Assembly (NCBI GenBank): GCA_033344895.1
Contig: JAWPMN010000001.1
Span: 1,240,001-1,304,000 of the forward strand
DNA: 64,000 nt
Reading direction: 5' to 3'
Origin: Alphaproteobacteria bacterium
GTDB lineage: Bacteria; Pseudomonadota; Alphaproteobacteria; UBA8366; Aestuariispiraceae
The stretch's first letter is position 1; every line of letters starts with the position of its first letter. The notes under the pieces are model-generated. The model was not told where the DNA came from and searched no databases. It saw only the letters and a program-made list of their open reading frames with translations. Below are positions 27,870 through 37,021 of the stretch, in pieces. A program made the translations under genes and the position numbers.

Positions 27870-28784
27870 TTATGCCTTCGCCCGACGCCTCGGCAAGACC
27901 TCCATAATGCCGGCGGCGGTTATCAGCACAGCACCGATTCCCTGGCGCAGGCCGAACGGTTCCTCCGGCAGCAACAGCGCCGCGGAAATGACCGCGACGA
28001 CGATCTCACCCAGCAACAGGATACCGACCGTCGCCGGCGGCAGCCGCTTCGCACCCCAGATGGTCAGGACATAGATCGGGATCAGCAGGGCTATGGCCAG
28101 CAGCGCAAAACCGACATCCACCCCCAGGATCCTGTCCATCCCAGGATAGTGGCCGATTTGCGAAGCCGGAATCAGCGCGATCAGCAATGCGCTGGTCAGC
28201 ACGGTGCCGGTGACAAAGGCAAAGGACAGCTCGAAAGTCGGGACTTTCCGGCCGACGAATATCCGCGTCGACCCGACGGACCAGGCCATGCCTGCCGCGA
28301 TGGCCATCCAGTCCCCCAGCGTCTCCGGCAGCGGCAGGCCGCTATCCGCCTCCAGGACGACCATCAGGCCGGCAAAACCGAACAGCAGCGCCCCTGCGCG
28401 CCGGGCCGTCATACGTTCTCCCAGCCAGATCAGGCCGATGGCCGTGCTCCATGCCGGTGACAGGTAGAACAGCAGGATCGCGCGCACGACTTCGGTCAGG
28501 TTTAGGCTGATGCCGTAGAGGCTGAGCGCCAGTCCCATCAGCAACCCGCTGACCGCCATGCCCCCGGTGCCGACCAGCAGCCTGCGCCAGCGCCACACCG
28601 CAATCGGCAGAAGCAGGCCCAGAACCGCGCCGTTGAGAACCAGCGACGGCCACGCCTTCTCGATGCCCTCCGCCTCCATCTGGCGCATCGGAATCCAGTA
28701 CAGCCCCCACAGAACGGAGCTGAGCAGAATTGCGAGCGCGGGCATCAAGGGCGTGGCGGCGGCGGGCACCGTGCGGTCGGTCAT
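27870..28784 (-). CDS. EamA/DMT-family transporter
   Basis: A 304-residue membrane protein with ten hydrophobic segments in two similar halves, each an EamA domain of the drug/metabolite transporter superfamily. Typical features are the WGLYWIPMRQMEAEG start and the repeat junction near LGDWMAIAAGMAWSVGSTRI. Substrate unknown. It sits between the monooxygenase (34 nt downstream) and the uracil-DNA-glycosylase gene (29 nt upstream) in an unbroken minus-strand run. Confidence 0.87.
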   Translation of the reverse strand: MTDRTVPAAATPLMPALAILLSSVLWGLYWIPMRQMEAEGIEKAWPSLVLNGAVLGLLLPIAVWRWRRLLVGTGGMAVSGLLMGLALSLYGISLNLTEVVRAILLFYLSPAWSTAIGLIWLGERMTARRAGALLFGFAGLMVVLEADSGLPLPETLGDWMAIAAGMAWSVGSTRIFVGRKVPTFELSFAFVTGTVLTSALLIALIPASQIGHYPGMDRILGVDVGFALLAIALLIPIYVLTIWGAKRLPPATVGILLLGEIVVAVISAALLLPEEPFGLRQGIGAVLITAAGIMEVLPRRRAKA

Positions 28785-28813
28785 CGTGCCATCCCGGTTC
28801 GTGAAAGGACCTT

Positions 28814-29398
28814 TCAGTCGATAATCATCCGAACCCTGGACCGCAACTCCGGCAGTACTTCTTCATCAAACCAGGTGTTTTTCCGCTGCCAGGCATTGGT
28901 GCGCCAGGACGGGTGCGGCAGCGGCAGGAAACCCGCCGTCAAATGGGTCCGGAAGTCGCGCACGCTCTCGGTCATCGTTCGCCCCGCCGCATCGCCAAGA
29001 TACCGCTTCTGGGCGTATTGGCCGATCAGCAGGGTCAGTTCGATCCCAGGCAAATGGGCCATCAGCCTGTCGTGCCAGGCCGGGGCGCATTCGGGCCGGG
29101 GCGGGTTGTCGCCTCCCTTCGGATTGCGGCCCGGATAGCAGAATCCCATGGGCATTATGGCGATACGCGCCTCATCGTAAAACCGGTCCCGATCAACCTG
29201 AAGCCAATCCCGCAGGCGGTCGCCCGAAGGGTCGTTCCAGGGGATACCACTTTCATGCACCTTGGTGCCCGGTGCCTGACCGATGATCAACAGCCGTGCC
29301 GACGGCTTCATTCGCACGATGGGTCGGGGACCGAGGGGCAGATGCGCGGTGCAGATCGTGCAGGAACGGACCTCTTTCAGAAGCGGCTCGAGACTCAT
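28814..29398 (-). CDS. Uracil-DNA glycosylase family protein
   Basis: A 194-residue protein of the uracil-DNA glycosylase superfamily. Motif 1 is IIGQAPGTKVHESGIPWND, motif 2 is the late HPSWRTNAW. Two N-terminal cysteines are present (CTICTAH), but the four-Cys iron-sulfur arrangement of family 4 is not obvious. The group is common in proteobacteria and its exact base specificity is poorly defined. Its ATG overlaps the sirtuin stop codon (ATGA), so the two are translationally coupled. Confidence 0.8.
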   Translation of the reverse strand: MSLEPLLKEVRSCTICTAHLPLGPRPIVRMKPSARLLIIGQAPGTKVHESGIPWNDPSGDRLRDWLQVDRDRFYDEARIAIMPMGFCYPGRNPKGGDNPPRPECAPAWHDRLMAHLPGIELTLLIGQYAQKRYLGDAAGRTMTESVRDFRTHLTAGFLPLPHPSWRTNAWQRKNTWFDEEVLPELRSRVRMIID

Positions 29399-30129
29399 CC
29401 GCCGCCATACCTCAAAATCTGGTCAACGATCTGAGGCACCATTTCGGTTGCCGGTCCATAGACCGTATCGTGGAAAAGGGTCGCCCCTTCCGACGGCTCC
29501 AGATTGATTTCAACGGTCTGCGCCTGCCCGGCCTGGCGGACAATCTGCACGAAGCCCGCAGCGGGATAGACATTGCCCGACGTACCGATGGACAGGAACA
29601 GACCGCATTCCTGAAGGGCGGAATCGATCGCCTCCATCATGAAGGGCATCTCACCGAACCAGACGACATGGGGCCGCATCGCCCCTTTCCGTCCGCAGGA
29701 CGGGCAGGCGGTCTGCACCGTCATGTCCAGGGTCCAGGAACATACCGTTCCGCAACGCTCGCAGCGGGCCTTCAGCAATTCACCGTGCATGTGGATCAGG
29801 TTCATGCTGCCCGCGCGTTCGTGAAGGTCGTCGATGTTCTGCGTAACGATCAGCACGTCGCCGGGCCATTCCCTCTCCAACCGTGCCAGCGCTTCATGGG
29901 CGGCATTCGGCCGGATCGCCGGATCGGTCAGGCCGCGTCGGCGATCATTGTAAAAGGCATGAACCCGTTCCGGGTCCCGCGCGTAGGCTTCCGGCGTGGC
30001 AACATCGTCGATATTCACCGTCGCCCAGATGCCATCTGCATCGCGAAAGGTGGACAGACCGGACTCCTTGGAAATCCCGGCACCGGTCAATACGACAATG
30101 GAGAAGGCTTCAGGACTGCTTTCCGACAT
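29395..30129 (-). CDS. cobB: NAD-dependent protein deacylase (sirtuin)
   Basis: A 244-residue Sir2-family enzyme removing acyl groups from lysines with NAD+. Motifs: GAGISKESGLSTFRD, TQNIDDLHERAG, HMHGE with the catalytic His, and a zinc site from CERCG and CPSCG. The FYNDRRR stretch has a Tyr and an Arg three residues apart, matching the Y-x-x-R pair of SIRT5/CobB that recognises succinyl- and malonyl-lysine. This points to a class III deacylase rather than a pure deacetylase. It is divergent from the phosphatase/fructosamine-kinase unit with a 49-nt gap. Confidence 0.93.
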   Translation of the reverse strand: MSESSPEAFSIVVLTGAGISKESGLSTFRDADGIWATVNIDDVATPEAYARDPERVHAFYNDRRRGLTDPAIRPNAAHEALARLEREWPGDVLIVTQNIDDLHERAGSMNLIHMHGELLKARCERCGTVCSWTLDMTVQTACPSCGRKGAMRPHVVWFGEMPFMMEAIDSALQECGLFLSIGTSGNVYPAAGFVQIVRQAGQAQTVEINLEPSEGATLFHDTVYGPATEMVPQIVDQILRYGGG

Positions 30130-30178
30130 GATGCGGTCATGCTACCCAGAGTCTCCGCATAGTTCGAGAGGCCAGATC

Positions 30179-30664
30179 ATGACAAAATCGCGAGCGGCAC
30201 GGCTGTTGATGGTGTGCACGGGCAACATCTGTCGATCGCCTTCCGCGGAGGGTGTCCTGCGACACATGGCGGCGGCAGCCGGCCTGTCGGATCGGATCGA
30301 AATCGACAGCGCGGGGACCACCGACTGGCATGCCGGCGACCCACCCAGCAATCCGGCCCTGGCGGCGGCCAAGGCGCGAGGTTACGACCTCACGGAACTG
30401 CGCGCCCGTCCGCTGCGGCGCGAAGACTACTACGAGTTCGACTGGATGCTGGCGATGGACGAGGGCCATATCGCCCATCTGACCCGCCATCGCCCGGCCG
30501 ACGCCACGGCGGAAATCGTCCTGTTCCTTGATCCCGCACCGGAGGTCGGACGCGGCGACGTGCCGGACCCCTATTATGGCGGCGCAGAGGATTACGAATA
30601 TTCCCTGGATCTGATCGAAGCGGGATGCCGCGGCTGGCTGGAGCGGCTGAAAGGCGGCGCGTGA
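30179..30664 (+). CDS. Low-molecular-weight protein tyrosine phosphatase family protein
   Basis: A 161-residue LMW-PTP. The P-loop near the N-terminus is CTGNICRSPSAEG (C-x5-R-S), and the general-acid Asp is in VPDPYYGG. The next gene is a fructosamine-kinase homologue that overlaps it by 4 nt (GTGA). In animals a LMW-PTP (LMW-PTP-A) dephosphorylates protein-bound ribulosamine 5-phosphate, producing the substrate for ribulosamine 3-kinase, and such pairs occur in bacterial genomes. I infer a protein-deglycation role over tyrosine signalling. Upstream in-frame ATGs are ignored; ATG 30179 has GAGAGG upstream and starts just before the conserved core. Confidence 0.92.
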   Translation: MTKSRAARLLMVCTGNICRSPSAEGVLRHMAAAAGLSDRIEIDSAGTTDWHAGDPPSNPALAAAKARGYDLTELRARPLRREDYYEFDWMLAMDEGHIAHLTRHRPADATAEIVLFLDPAPEVGRGDVPDPYYGGAEDYEYSLDLIEAGCRGWLERLKGGA

Positions 30665-31542
30665 CCCCCGCACTGCGACGTCGGCTGGAGCGCATACTCG
30701 GCACCACCATCGCGCAGAGCCGGCCGCTGTCCGGCGGCAATATCGCCGATTGCACCCGCATCGTGACGCAGAACGGCCGGGCCTTTGCAATCAAGACCAT
30801 GGCTCCCCGGCCACAGCCGACCGACCTGCCACAGGCCACGCTGAAGGATGAGGCCTTCATGCTGGACCGGCTGCGCGCCGCCGGGAAGGTCCCGGTTCCG
30901 GCGGTCCACCACGCCGACCGCGATCTACTGATCATGGATTACATCCCCTGCGACGACGGGGTCGCGACCTCGACGCAACAGGAAGATCTCGCCGACATCG
31001 TCGCCGACCTGCATTCCGTGACCGTGTCTCGATATGGGTTCGACCGACCGACGCCGATCGGACCGCTACAGCGCCCGAATGACTGGTCTGATAGGTGGAT
31101 CCCCTTTCTGCGCGACCGCCGGCTGATGTTTCTGGGCCGATTGGCGCATCAGGCGGGCCGGCTGCCGGAGGGCTGCCTTGGCCGATTGGAGACATTGTGC
31201 AGCCGGCTGGATCGCTGGATTCCGGAACACGGCGCGGCCTCGCTGATCCACGGCGACCTTTGGATCGGCAACATCCTGTTCAAGGACCGCCGGGTCGCTG
31301 CCCTGATCGATCCGGCCTGCTACTTCGCCGACCCGGAAATCGAGCTCGCCTTCCTGACCTTGTTCGGCGGGGTCGGCGACGCCTTCTTCTCCCGCTATCG
31401 TGAACGGCGGCCCATCGATCCCCTCTTCTTCGAGGAGCGTCGCGGGCTTTATCATCTGGAACCGCTGCTGGCCCATGCCTGGTTTTTCGGGGGCGGCTAC
31501 GGCATGCGGACGGACGAAATCCTGATACGGTATCTGGGATGA
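30661..31542 (+). CDS. Fructosamine/ribulosamine 3-kinase family protein
   Basis: A 293-residue protein of the fructosamine-3-kinase family, which phosphorylates the sugar of glycated lysines so that the adduct falls off. Motifs: nucleotide region LSGGNIADCTRI with the Lys in FAIKTM, the catalytic loop LIHGDLWIGNILF and the metal Asp in ALIDPACYFADPEIELAFL, followed by LFGG. Bacterial members studied prefer ribulosamines and erythrulosamines. Start is GTG 30661, overlapping the phosphatase stop. It in turn overlaps the next gene by 4 nt (ATGA), giving a tight three-gene unit. Confidence 0.92.
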   Translation: MTPALRRRLERILGTTIAQSRPLSGGNIADCTRIVTQNGRAFAIKTMAPRPQPTDLPQATLKDEAFMLDRLRAAGKVPVPAVHHADRDLLIMDYIPCDDGVATSTQQEDLADIVADLHSVTVSRYGFDRPTPIGPLQRPNDWSDRWIPFLRDRRLMFLGRLAHQAGRLPEGCLGRLETLCSRLDRWIPEHGAASLIHGDLWIGNILFKDRRVAALIDPACYFADPEIELAFLTLFGGVGDAFFSRYRERRPIDPLFFEERRGLYHLEPLLAHAWFFGGGYGMRTDEILIRYLG

Positions 31543-32423
31543 CACGACGCGAAAGATGGATCCGGCGCGAACTGGCCTACGGCCTGACAGCCGCGCTGGT
31601 CCTTATCGGGTTCCTGGTTGCGCCGGACCGACCGCCGGAAATGGGGTCGGGCAGCCGGTTCATGGGCTACGCGCCGCCGGGCGTCACCCGGGCGGCCCCC
31701 TTCGCCCTGGACGACCCGTCAGCCCACGTCCTGATCGTCTATCTCAATGGATCCACGTCCGAGCCGAAGCCCGATCCCTGTGATACCAGCCGTCCCGGCA
31801 TCAACATCCCGCGCACCGCAACGGACCTCGCCGGGAAACAGGTCAACGGTTACCGCATTGCCCTGTTCGCCTTCTGCACGCGGACCAAGGTCGGCGGCTT
31901 CAATCAGCCGGACGGTGACGGCGTGCCAAAAGTGGTGCGCCGCGCAGAGGAGCTGGAACACCTGCTGCACCACATCGCCGATAGCGGCATCCCTCCGGAG
32001 CGCATCTTCGTCATGGGACAGTCCGCCGGCGGCTGGGCCGGATTGCTGGTGCAGCGCAACGGTCACGCGCCCTATGCCGGGCTGATTGCCTTCGCGCCGG
32101 CCTTCGCCGGTTTCCATGGTCGCCGGATCGACGTCTGGCAGAAGGAACGCGACAGGCAGGCCGCCTTCATCGCCGAGGCGGAACGCCTGAACGCCCTGAT
32201 CTTCGGCTTCGAGCAGGACCGGTACGAGCCGGTCCGGGCCATGACCTGGCTGGCCGGTCGCCCCGGCGTCACCTATGTCGCCCTGACGGGGGTGACGATC
32301 GACGGCATCGAATGCAGCGGAAAATACACCCATGGGACCGTGTTCAAGGAATGCTTTCGCCGCACCCAGGCAGACCGCATCCTGAACTTCATCGCGGACA
32401 ATCTGCCCGCGGCGGGAAGTTAG
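31539..32423 (+). CDS. Membrane-anchored alpha/beta-hydrolase-like protein
   Basis: A 294-residue protein starting with a basic stretch and a single hydrophobic segment (ELAYGLTAALVLIGFLVAP), so anchored in the membrane with the body probably outside. The body has a nucleophile elbow GQSAGGWAGLL after IFVM, and a possible catalytic His in YTHGTVFKECF. Four cysteines (CDTS, FAFCTR, IECSG, KECFR) could form disulfides. No close family is recognised. It is the last gene of a unit with the phosphatase and kinase, with 4-nt overlap, but a role in deglycation is not evident. It converges on hemF with a 1-nt gap. Confidence 0.75.
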   Translation: MTRRERWIRRELAYGLTAALVLIGFLVAPDRPPEMGSGSRFMGYAPPGVTRAAPFALDDPSAHVLIVYLNGSTSEPKPDPCDTSRPGINIPRTATDLAGKQVNGYRIALFAFCTRTKVGGFNQPDGDGVPKVVRRAEELEHLLHHIADSGIPPERIFVMGQSAGGWAGLLVQRNGHAPYAGLIAFAPAFAGFHGRRIDVWQKERDRQAAFIAEAERLNALIFGFEQDRYEPVRAMTWLAGRPGVTYVALTGVTIDGIECSGKYTHGTVFKECFRRTQADRILNFIADNLPAAGS

Positions 32424-32424
32424 C

Positions 32425-33303
32425 CTAGGGCCATTTCGCCTCAGGCGGCAAAGACATCAGCACGGCTTCGGGATTGCCGCCGGTCATCAGGCCGAAACGG
32501 GTGCCGCGGTCGTAGACGAGATTGAATTCGGCATAGAGGCCGCGCTTCTGAAGTTGCCATTCGCGGTCTTCCGCAGTCCAGCTCTCACCGAGATGACGCC
32601 GGACCAGGGTCGGGTAAATGTCCAGGAAACATTCACCGACCCCGCGCACGAAGGCGAAGTCGTCCTCCCAGTCGCCGCTGTCCAGATAGTCGAAGAATAT
32701 CCCCCCGACGCCACGCGCCTGATTGCGGTGCTTGATGAAGAAATATTCATCGCACCATTCCTTGTAGCGCGGATAGTCGGCACAGGCATGGGCGTCGCAT
32801 GTCCGCTTCAGCGCGGCATGAAAATCCGCGGTGTCCTGCGGCACCTCGACCATCGGGTTCAGATCGGTACCGCCGCCGAACCAGTTCTTCGACGTGACGA
32901 TCATCCGGGTGTTCATGTGGATCGCCGGGACCTTGGGACTGCGCATATGCGCGACCAGGGAAACGCCGCTGGCCCAGAAGGCGCCGCCGCTTTCCTCCGC
33001 GCCGGGAATTTCCTTCCGGAACTGTTCGGAGAAGGTGCCTTCGACCTTCGAGATGTTGACGCCGACCTTCTCGAAGACACGCCCGCCACGCATCACCGCC
33101 ATGGTGCCGCCGCCGCCATGCCCGCCGCCATCGTCCGGGCGCTGCCAAGTCTTTCGTTCGAAGCGGCCCGGTTCAAGCTCCGCATGCGGCATGCCGTCGC
33201 CCAACTCGGTTTCCAGTGTCTCGAATTCCGCACAGATCCGATCGCGCAGCGTCGCGAACCAGTCCGAGGCTTTCGTCTTCTTGTCATCCAGACTGTCGGT
33301 CAT
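32425..33303 (-). CDS. hemF: Oxygen-dependent coproporphyrinogen III oxidase
   Basis: Makes protoporphyrinogen IX by oxidative decarboxylation in aerobic haem synthesis. The 292-residue protein shows the family signature FGGGTDLNPM, KEWCDEYFFIKHRNQARGVG, FFDYLD and the C-terminal YAEFNLVYDRGTRFGL. Its gene follows trmL by 33 nt and is near petABC, whose products need haem. The Gly-rich DDGGGHGGGGTMAVMRGG region is typical. Confidence 0.96.
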   Translation of the reverse strand: MTDSLDDKKTKASDWFATLRDRICAEFETLETELGDGMPHAELEPGRFERKTWQRPDDGGGHGGGGTMAVMRGGRVFEKVGVNISKVEGTFSEQFRKEIPGAEESGGAFWASGVSLVAHMRSPKVPAIHMNTRMIVTSKNWFGGGTDLNPMVEVPQDTADFHAALKRTCDAHACADYPRYKEWCDEYFFIKHRNQARGVGGIFFDYLDSGDWEDDFAFVRGVGECFLDIYPTLVRRHLGESWTAEDREWQLQKRGLYAEFNLVYDRGTRFGLMTGGNPEAVLMSLPPEAKWP

Positions 33304-33336
33304 GGCTTGCCTTTTCCTGAATTGAGATCGCGAGGC

Positions 33337-33801
33337 TTACACATCGCCGCCCGGACTGGGAAGTCCGCCGGTCTGGCGCAATGCCTCGGACAGGATGATC
33401 CCGGCGCTGACGGCCAGATTGAAGGAGCGGATGTTCGGGCGCATCGGAATACGGATCCGGCAATCGGCCGCCGCGTGAACATGCTCCGGCGCGCCGCTGC
33501 TTTCGGAGCCGAAGACCAGGATATCCTCCGCGTCGAAGGCAAAATCGTAGATCGACTCGCTCGCCTTCGTCGTGGCCAGCAGCAGCCGCCCGGGGCATGC
33601 CGCGCGAAAACTTTCCCAGTCCGGATGAACCGTCATATGCGCCTTGGCGATATAATCCATCCCGGCCCGCTTCAATTTTGCATCCGTCATCTGAAAGCCG
33701 CAGGGCTCGATGATTTCAAGCGGCACGCCGAAGCAGGCGCAGAGGCGCAGAATGCCGCCCGTGTTCTGAGGAATTTCCGGATTGTGGAGGGCGATACGCA
33801 T
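33337..33801 (-). CDS. trmL: tRNA (cytidine(34)-2'-O)-methyltransferase TrmL
   Basis: A SPOUT-class methyltransferase of 154 residues modifying the wobble base of tRNA-Leu species. Motifs: ALHNPEIPQNTGGILRLCA, LVFGSESSGAP and the knot motif IPMRPNIRSFNLAVSAGI. ATG 33801 is chosen since conserved sequence begins at once after it; the frame extends upstream to 33948 without support. Adjacent to hemF, a pairing known in alphaproteobacteria. Confidence 0.94.
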   Translation of the reverse strand: MRIALHNPEIPQNTGGILRLCACFGVPLEIIEPCGFQMTDAKLKRAGMDYIAKAHMTVHPDWESFRAACPGRLLLATTKASESIYDFAFDAEDILVFGSESSGAPEHVHAAADCRIRIPMRPNIRSFNLAVSAGIILSEALRQTGGLPSPGGDV

Positions 33802-34149
33802 GACTGACGGGCATCCGTGGAGTCCAACCTTCGACAGAGGCGCATAAGCCCCGGCGCGAGCGGGCCTGTCAACCGGTGCATATGGTTGAAATCGCGCAAC
33901 TAAGAACCACTCGCAACAGCTTCGGCGACCTTTTCTTCCGCGCAACAATGCAGTATACGGTGCGGCGGTGCCGGGGGGCGCTGACGGGAGAGGACTCCAA
34001 AGGCATCTTCGCAGACACGCCCCGATAGTGACGTCTTGCGGCAGGTTGTCGCAAATGGTCTCGATATTCCCGGCGAAGATTCTATGGTAGCGTGGAAAGC
34101 TGGGAAACCCGGCTTTTCTAGGGTTTTACGAGTTTCGAGGGGATTCGAA
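33802..34149. other. Intergenic region between trmL and petA
   Basis: 348 nt without a gene, expected to hold divergent promoters for trmL-hemF and petABC. The only structure I see is TTGCG-N9-CGCAA near 34035-34053, a 5-bp inverted repeat. I could not find a convincing -35/-10 pair in either direction. An open frame reaching from 34036 into petA is not supported by coding signals. Confidence 0.5.
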
Positions 34150-34701
34150 ATGGCGGAAGCGACACAGTCCGGTCATGATGCCGATGAGGGCACCGGCCGG
34201 CGGGATTTCCTGAACTATCTGGCCGTCGGGGTCGGTGCCGTGGGCGCCGGCGTTTTCGCCTGGCCCTTAATCAACAGCATGAACCCGTCCAAGGACGTTC
34301 TGGCGCTCGCCTCGATCGAGGTCGATCTGAGCCAGGTCGATGTCGGGTCCGCCATCAAGGTGTTCTGGCGCGGCAAGCCGGTTTTCATCCGGCACCGGAC
34401 CGAAGCCGAGATCCAGGAGGCACGGGCGGTCGACCCGCAGAGCCTGATCGATCCGGAATCGGATGCGGAGCGCGCCGAGCGTCCGGAATGGCTGATTCTG
34501 GTCGGTGTCTGCACCCATCTGGGCTGCATTCCGACCGGCACCGCCGAAGGTGAGACCAAAGGCGAGTTCGGTGGCTGGTTCTGCCCGTGCCACGGTTCGC
34601 ACTACGACACGTCCGGGCGTATCCGCAAGGGCCCGGCGCCGGCCAACCTGCCCGTGCCGGAGCATGAATTCCTGACCGATACGACGGTTCGGATCGGTTA
34701 A
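34150..34701 (+). CDS. petA: Ubiquinol-cytochrome c reductase Rieske iron-sulfur subunit
   Basis: The Rieske subunit of the bc1 complex, 183 residues. A twin-arginine motif ([11 protein letters not shown]) precedes the membrane anchor, as usual for TAT-exported Rieske proteins. The 2Fe-2S ligands are in CTHLGC and [12 protein letters not shown] 34150 has GAGGGG upstream, and the product then has the usual length. First gene of petABC; the cluster domain lies in the periplasm and carries electrons from quinol to cytochrome c1. Confidence 0.97.
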   Translation: MAEATQSGHDADEGTGRRDFLNYLAVGVGAVGAGVFAWPLINSMNPSKDVLALASIEVDLSQVDVGSAIKVFWRGKPVFIRHRTEAEIQEARAVDPQSLIDPESDAERAERPEWLILVGVCTHLGCIPTGTAEGETKGEFGGWFCPCHGSHYDTSGRIRKGPAPANLPVPEHEFLTDTTVRIG

Positions 34702-34715
34702 CGGAGGCTTCCCCT

Positions 34716-36032
34716 ATGAGCGATCATCCCGCCCCCAACTTCAAGAATCCGGTGATCCGTTGGGTTGATTCCCGACTGCCGGTGTTCTCTTACGTGCATG
34801 CCGAATACGGCGTGTTCCCGATGCCGAAGAACCTGAACTATTTCTGGAACTTCGGTGCCCTGGCCATGGTTGTTCTGGTGACGATGATCGTCACCGGCAT
34901 CATCCTGGCGATGCAATACACGCCGCATGTCGACATGGCGTTCGATTCCGTCGAACGCATGATGCGCGACGTCAATCATGGCTGGATGCTGCGTTACATC
35001 CACATGAACGGCGCGTCGATGTTCTTCATCGTCGTCTATATCCACATTTTCCGCGGCATGTATTACGGCTCCTACAAGGCCCCGCGTGAGCTTCTGTGGA
35101 TCCTGGGTGTCATCATCCTTGTCCTGATGATGGGCACGGCCTTCATGGGCTACGTTCTGCCCTGGGGCCAGATGAGCTTCTGGGGTGCGACGGTGATCAC
35201 CAACCTGTTCTCGGCCATTCCGCTGGTCGGCGACCAGATCGTCACGCTGCTGTGGGGCGGGTTCTCGGTGGACAATCCGACGCTGAACCGCTTCTTCGCA
35301 CTGCACTACCTGCTGCCCTTCGTCATCGTCGGCGTGGTCGCACTGCATGTCGTGGCGCTGCATGTGACCAAGTCGAACAACCCGGACGGCATTGAGCCGC
35401 GCGGGCCGCAGGACACGGTGCCGTTCCACCCGTATTTTACCGCTAAGGACACGCTGGGCTTGGCCGTTTTCCTGCTGGTCTTCGCCTTCTTCGTCTTCTT
35501 CGCGCCGAACTACATGGGTCACCCGGACAACTACATCGAGGCGGACCCGCTGGTGACGCCGGCGCATATCGTGCCGGAGTGGTACTTCCTGCCGTTCTAC
35601 GCGATCCTGCGGTCCTTCGTTGACGGCTGGTGGGTGCACGAGATCGTCTTCGGCTGGTGGGCGACCGCCAAGCTGGCCGGCGTGCTGGCCATGTTCGGGT
35701 CGCTGGTCATCCTGGCGCTGCTGCCGTGGCTGGACACGTCCAAGGTCCGGTCCTGCCGCTACCGTCCGATCTACAAGTGGGCGACGATCCTGTTCCTGAT
35801 CAACTTCATCGTCCTTGGCTGGGTCGGCGGCAAGCCGGCGGAAGAACCGTATGTCACGATCGCCCAGGGCACGACGATGTACTACTTCTTCCACTTCCTG
35901 ATCCTGACCCCGCTGATCGGCTGGATCGAACGCCCGAAACCGCTGCCTGCCAGCATTTCGGAACCGGTGCTGAAAGCCGGTGGCGGCGCCCAGATTGCCG
36001 GAGCCACCGCCGCGAAAATGGAGAAGGCGTAA
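34716..36032 (+). CDS. petB: Cytochrome b of the bc1 complex
   Basis: Integral membrane subunit, 438 residues, with two b haems and the quinol sites. Haem-ligand helices appear as [15 protein letters not shown] and [20 protein letters not shown]; the Qo-site motif is [15 protein letters not shown]. Eight membrane segments are expected. The C-terminal Ala/Lys-rich end ([13 protein letters not shown]) is longer than in E. coli-distant homologues but normal for this group. It shares one nucleotide with petC (TAATG). Confidence 0.97.
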   Translation: MSDHPAPNFKNPVIRWVDSRLPVFSYVHAEYGVFPMPKNLNYFWNFGALAMVVLVTMIVTGIILAMQYTPHVDMAFDSVERMMRDVNHGWMLRYIHMNGASMFFIVVYIHIFRGMYYGSYKAPRELLWILGVIILVLMMGTAFMGYVLPWGQMSFWGATVITNLFSAIPLVGDQIVTLLWGGFSVDNPTLNRFFALHYLLPFVIVGVVALHVVALHVTKSNNPDGIEPRGPQDTVPFHPYFTAKDTLGLAVFLLVFAFFVFFAPNYMGHPDNYIEADPLVTPAHIVPEWYFLPFYAILRSFVDGWWVHEIVFGWWATAKLAGVLAMFGSLVILALLPWLDTSKVRSCRYRPIYKWATILFLINFIVLGWVGGKPAEEPYVTIAQGTTMYYFFHFLILTPLIGWIERPKPLPASISEPVLKAGGGAQIAGATAAKMEKA

Positions 36033-36943
36033 TGCGTAAACTCGGTCTTTCCATCGCAACGGCCGCCCTCGTCGCCTTCGGCGCGGGCCCGGCCAGCCAG
36101 GAGGCGGCGGCTGCCAGTGCGGCCCACCCGCCGCAGGGCGACTACGAGTTCACCGGCTTCTTCGGCAAGTTCGACCGGGATGCGGCTCAGCGCGGCCTGC
36201 AGGTCTATCTCGGTGTCTGCGCCTCATGCCACGGCCTGGACCTGATCCGCTATCGCGAACTCTCGGCCCTCGGCTACAGCGAAGATCAGATCAAGGCCTT
36301 CGCCGCGCAGTTCGAGGTCGAGGACGGTCCGAACGAAGACGGCGACATGTTCACCCGTCCGGGTGAGCCCAAGGACCGCTTTGTGAATCCGTACCGCAAC
36401 GTGCAGGAAGCGGCGGCGGTCAATGGCGGGAAGGCCCCGCCGGATCTGTCCCTGATCGTCAAGGCGCGCGCCCATGGTCTCGGGTCGATCGGCGCGAATT
36501 TCCTGGACATGCTTCAGGGCGGCGAATTCGCCAGCGGTGCGTCCTATGTGTCGGCGCTGCTGGGCAACGGCTATGTCGAGAATCCGACCCTGGAAGACAA
36601 GAAGCTGTGCAAGCCGCAGCCGGCCGGGAAATCCACGGAAGAGTGGGAAGCCGACCTGAATGCCTGGTCTCTGCCGCCGGGCGCATACTTCAACAAGTGG
36701 TTCCCCGGCTGCGCCATCGCAATGCCGAACCCGCTCTATGAAGATGCGGTCGAGTATGCGGACGGCACGCCGGCCACGCCGGAACAGATGGGCCACGATG
36801 TCTCCGTCTTCCTGGCCTGGGCGTCCGAGCCCAGCCTGGAAGCCCGGAAGGAAACCGGCATTGCAGTCATGCTGTTCTTGGCCGTGTTCACCGGTCTGAT
36901 GATCGCGGTGAAACGCCGGACCTGGGCCAACGTCAAACACTGA
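36032..36943 (+). CDS. petC: Cytochrome c1 of the bc1 complex
   Basis: A 303-residue periplasmic cytochrome with signal peptide (LSIATAALVAFGAGPASQEA), haem motif C63-A-S-C66-H67 and axial Met in CAIAMPNPLYED. A C-terminal membrane anchor (TGIAVMLFLAVFTGLMIAV) is followed by KRRTWANVKH. ATG 36032 overlaps the petB stop by one base. A strong terminator follows 27 nt downstream. Confidence 0.97.
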   Translation: MRKLGLSIATAALVAFGAGPASQEAAAASAAHPPQGDYEFTGFFGKFDRDAAQRGLQVYLGVCASCHGLDLIRYRELSALGYSEDQIKAFAAQFEVEDGPNEDGDMFTRPGEPKDRFVNPYRNVQEAAAVNGGKAPPDLSLIVKARAHGLGSIGANFLDMLQGGEFASGASYVSALLGNGYVENPTLEDKKLCKPQPAGKSTEEWEADLNAWSLPPGAYFNKWFPGCAIAMPNPLYEDAVEYADGTPATPEQMGHDVSVFLAWASEPSLEARKETGIAVMLFLAVFTGLMIAVKRRTWANVKH

Positions 36944-36970
36944 TCCCGGCCCGGTTCACCGAAAATGATC

Positions 36971-37003
36971 AAGGCCCGCGCCAAGGCGCGGGCCTTTTTC
37001 TTT
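36971..37003 (+). terminator. Rho-independent terminator of petABC
   Basis: A perfect 12-bp stem, AAGGCCCGCGCC (36971-36982) with GGCGCGGGCCTT (36985-36996), closed over a minimal loop and running into TTTTTCTTT. It is the clearest intrinsic terminator in the window. The opposite strand ends in A-rich sequence on the far side, so it could also slow transcription from the exonuclease gene, which ends 19 nt away. Confidence 0.9.
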
Positions 37004-37021
37004 GCCCGAATGGGCGAAAGA

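Noticed and set aside
34036-34149. Longer Rieske protein from the ATG-like start at 34036
   Set aside because: The upstream residues are not family-like, and ATG 34150 has GAGGGG upstream and gives the TAT signal at the N-terminus.
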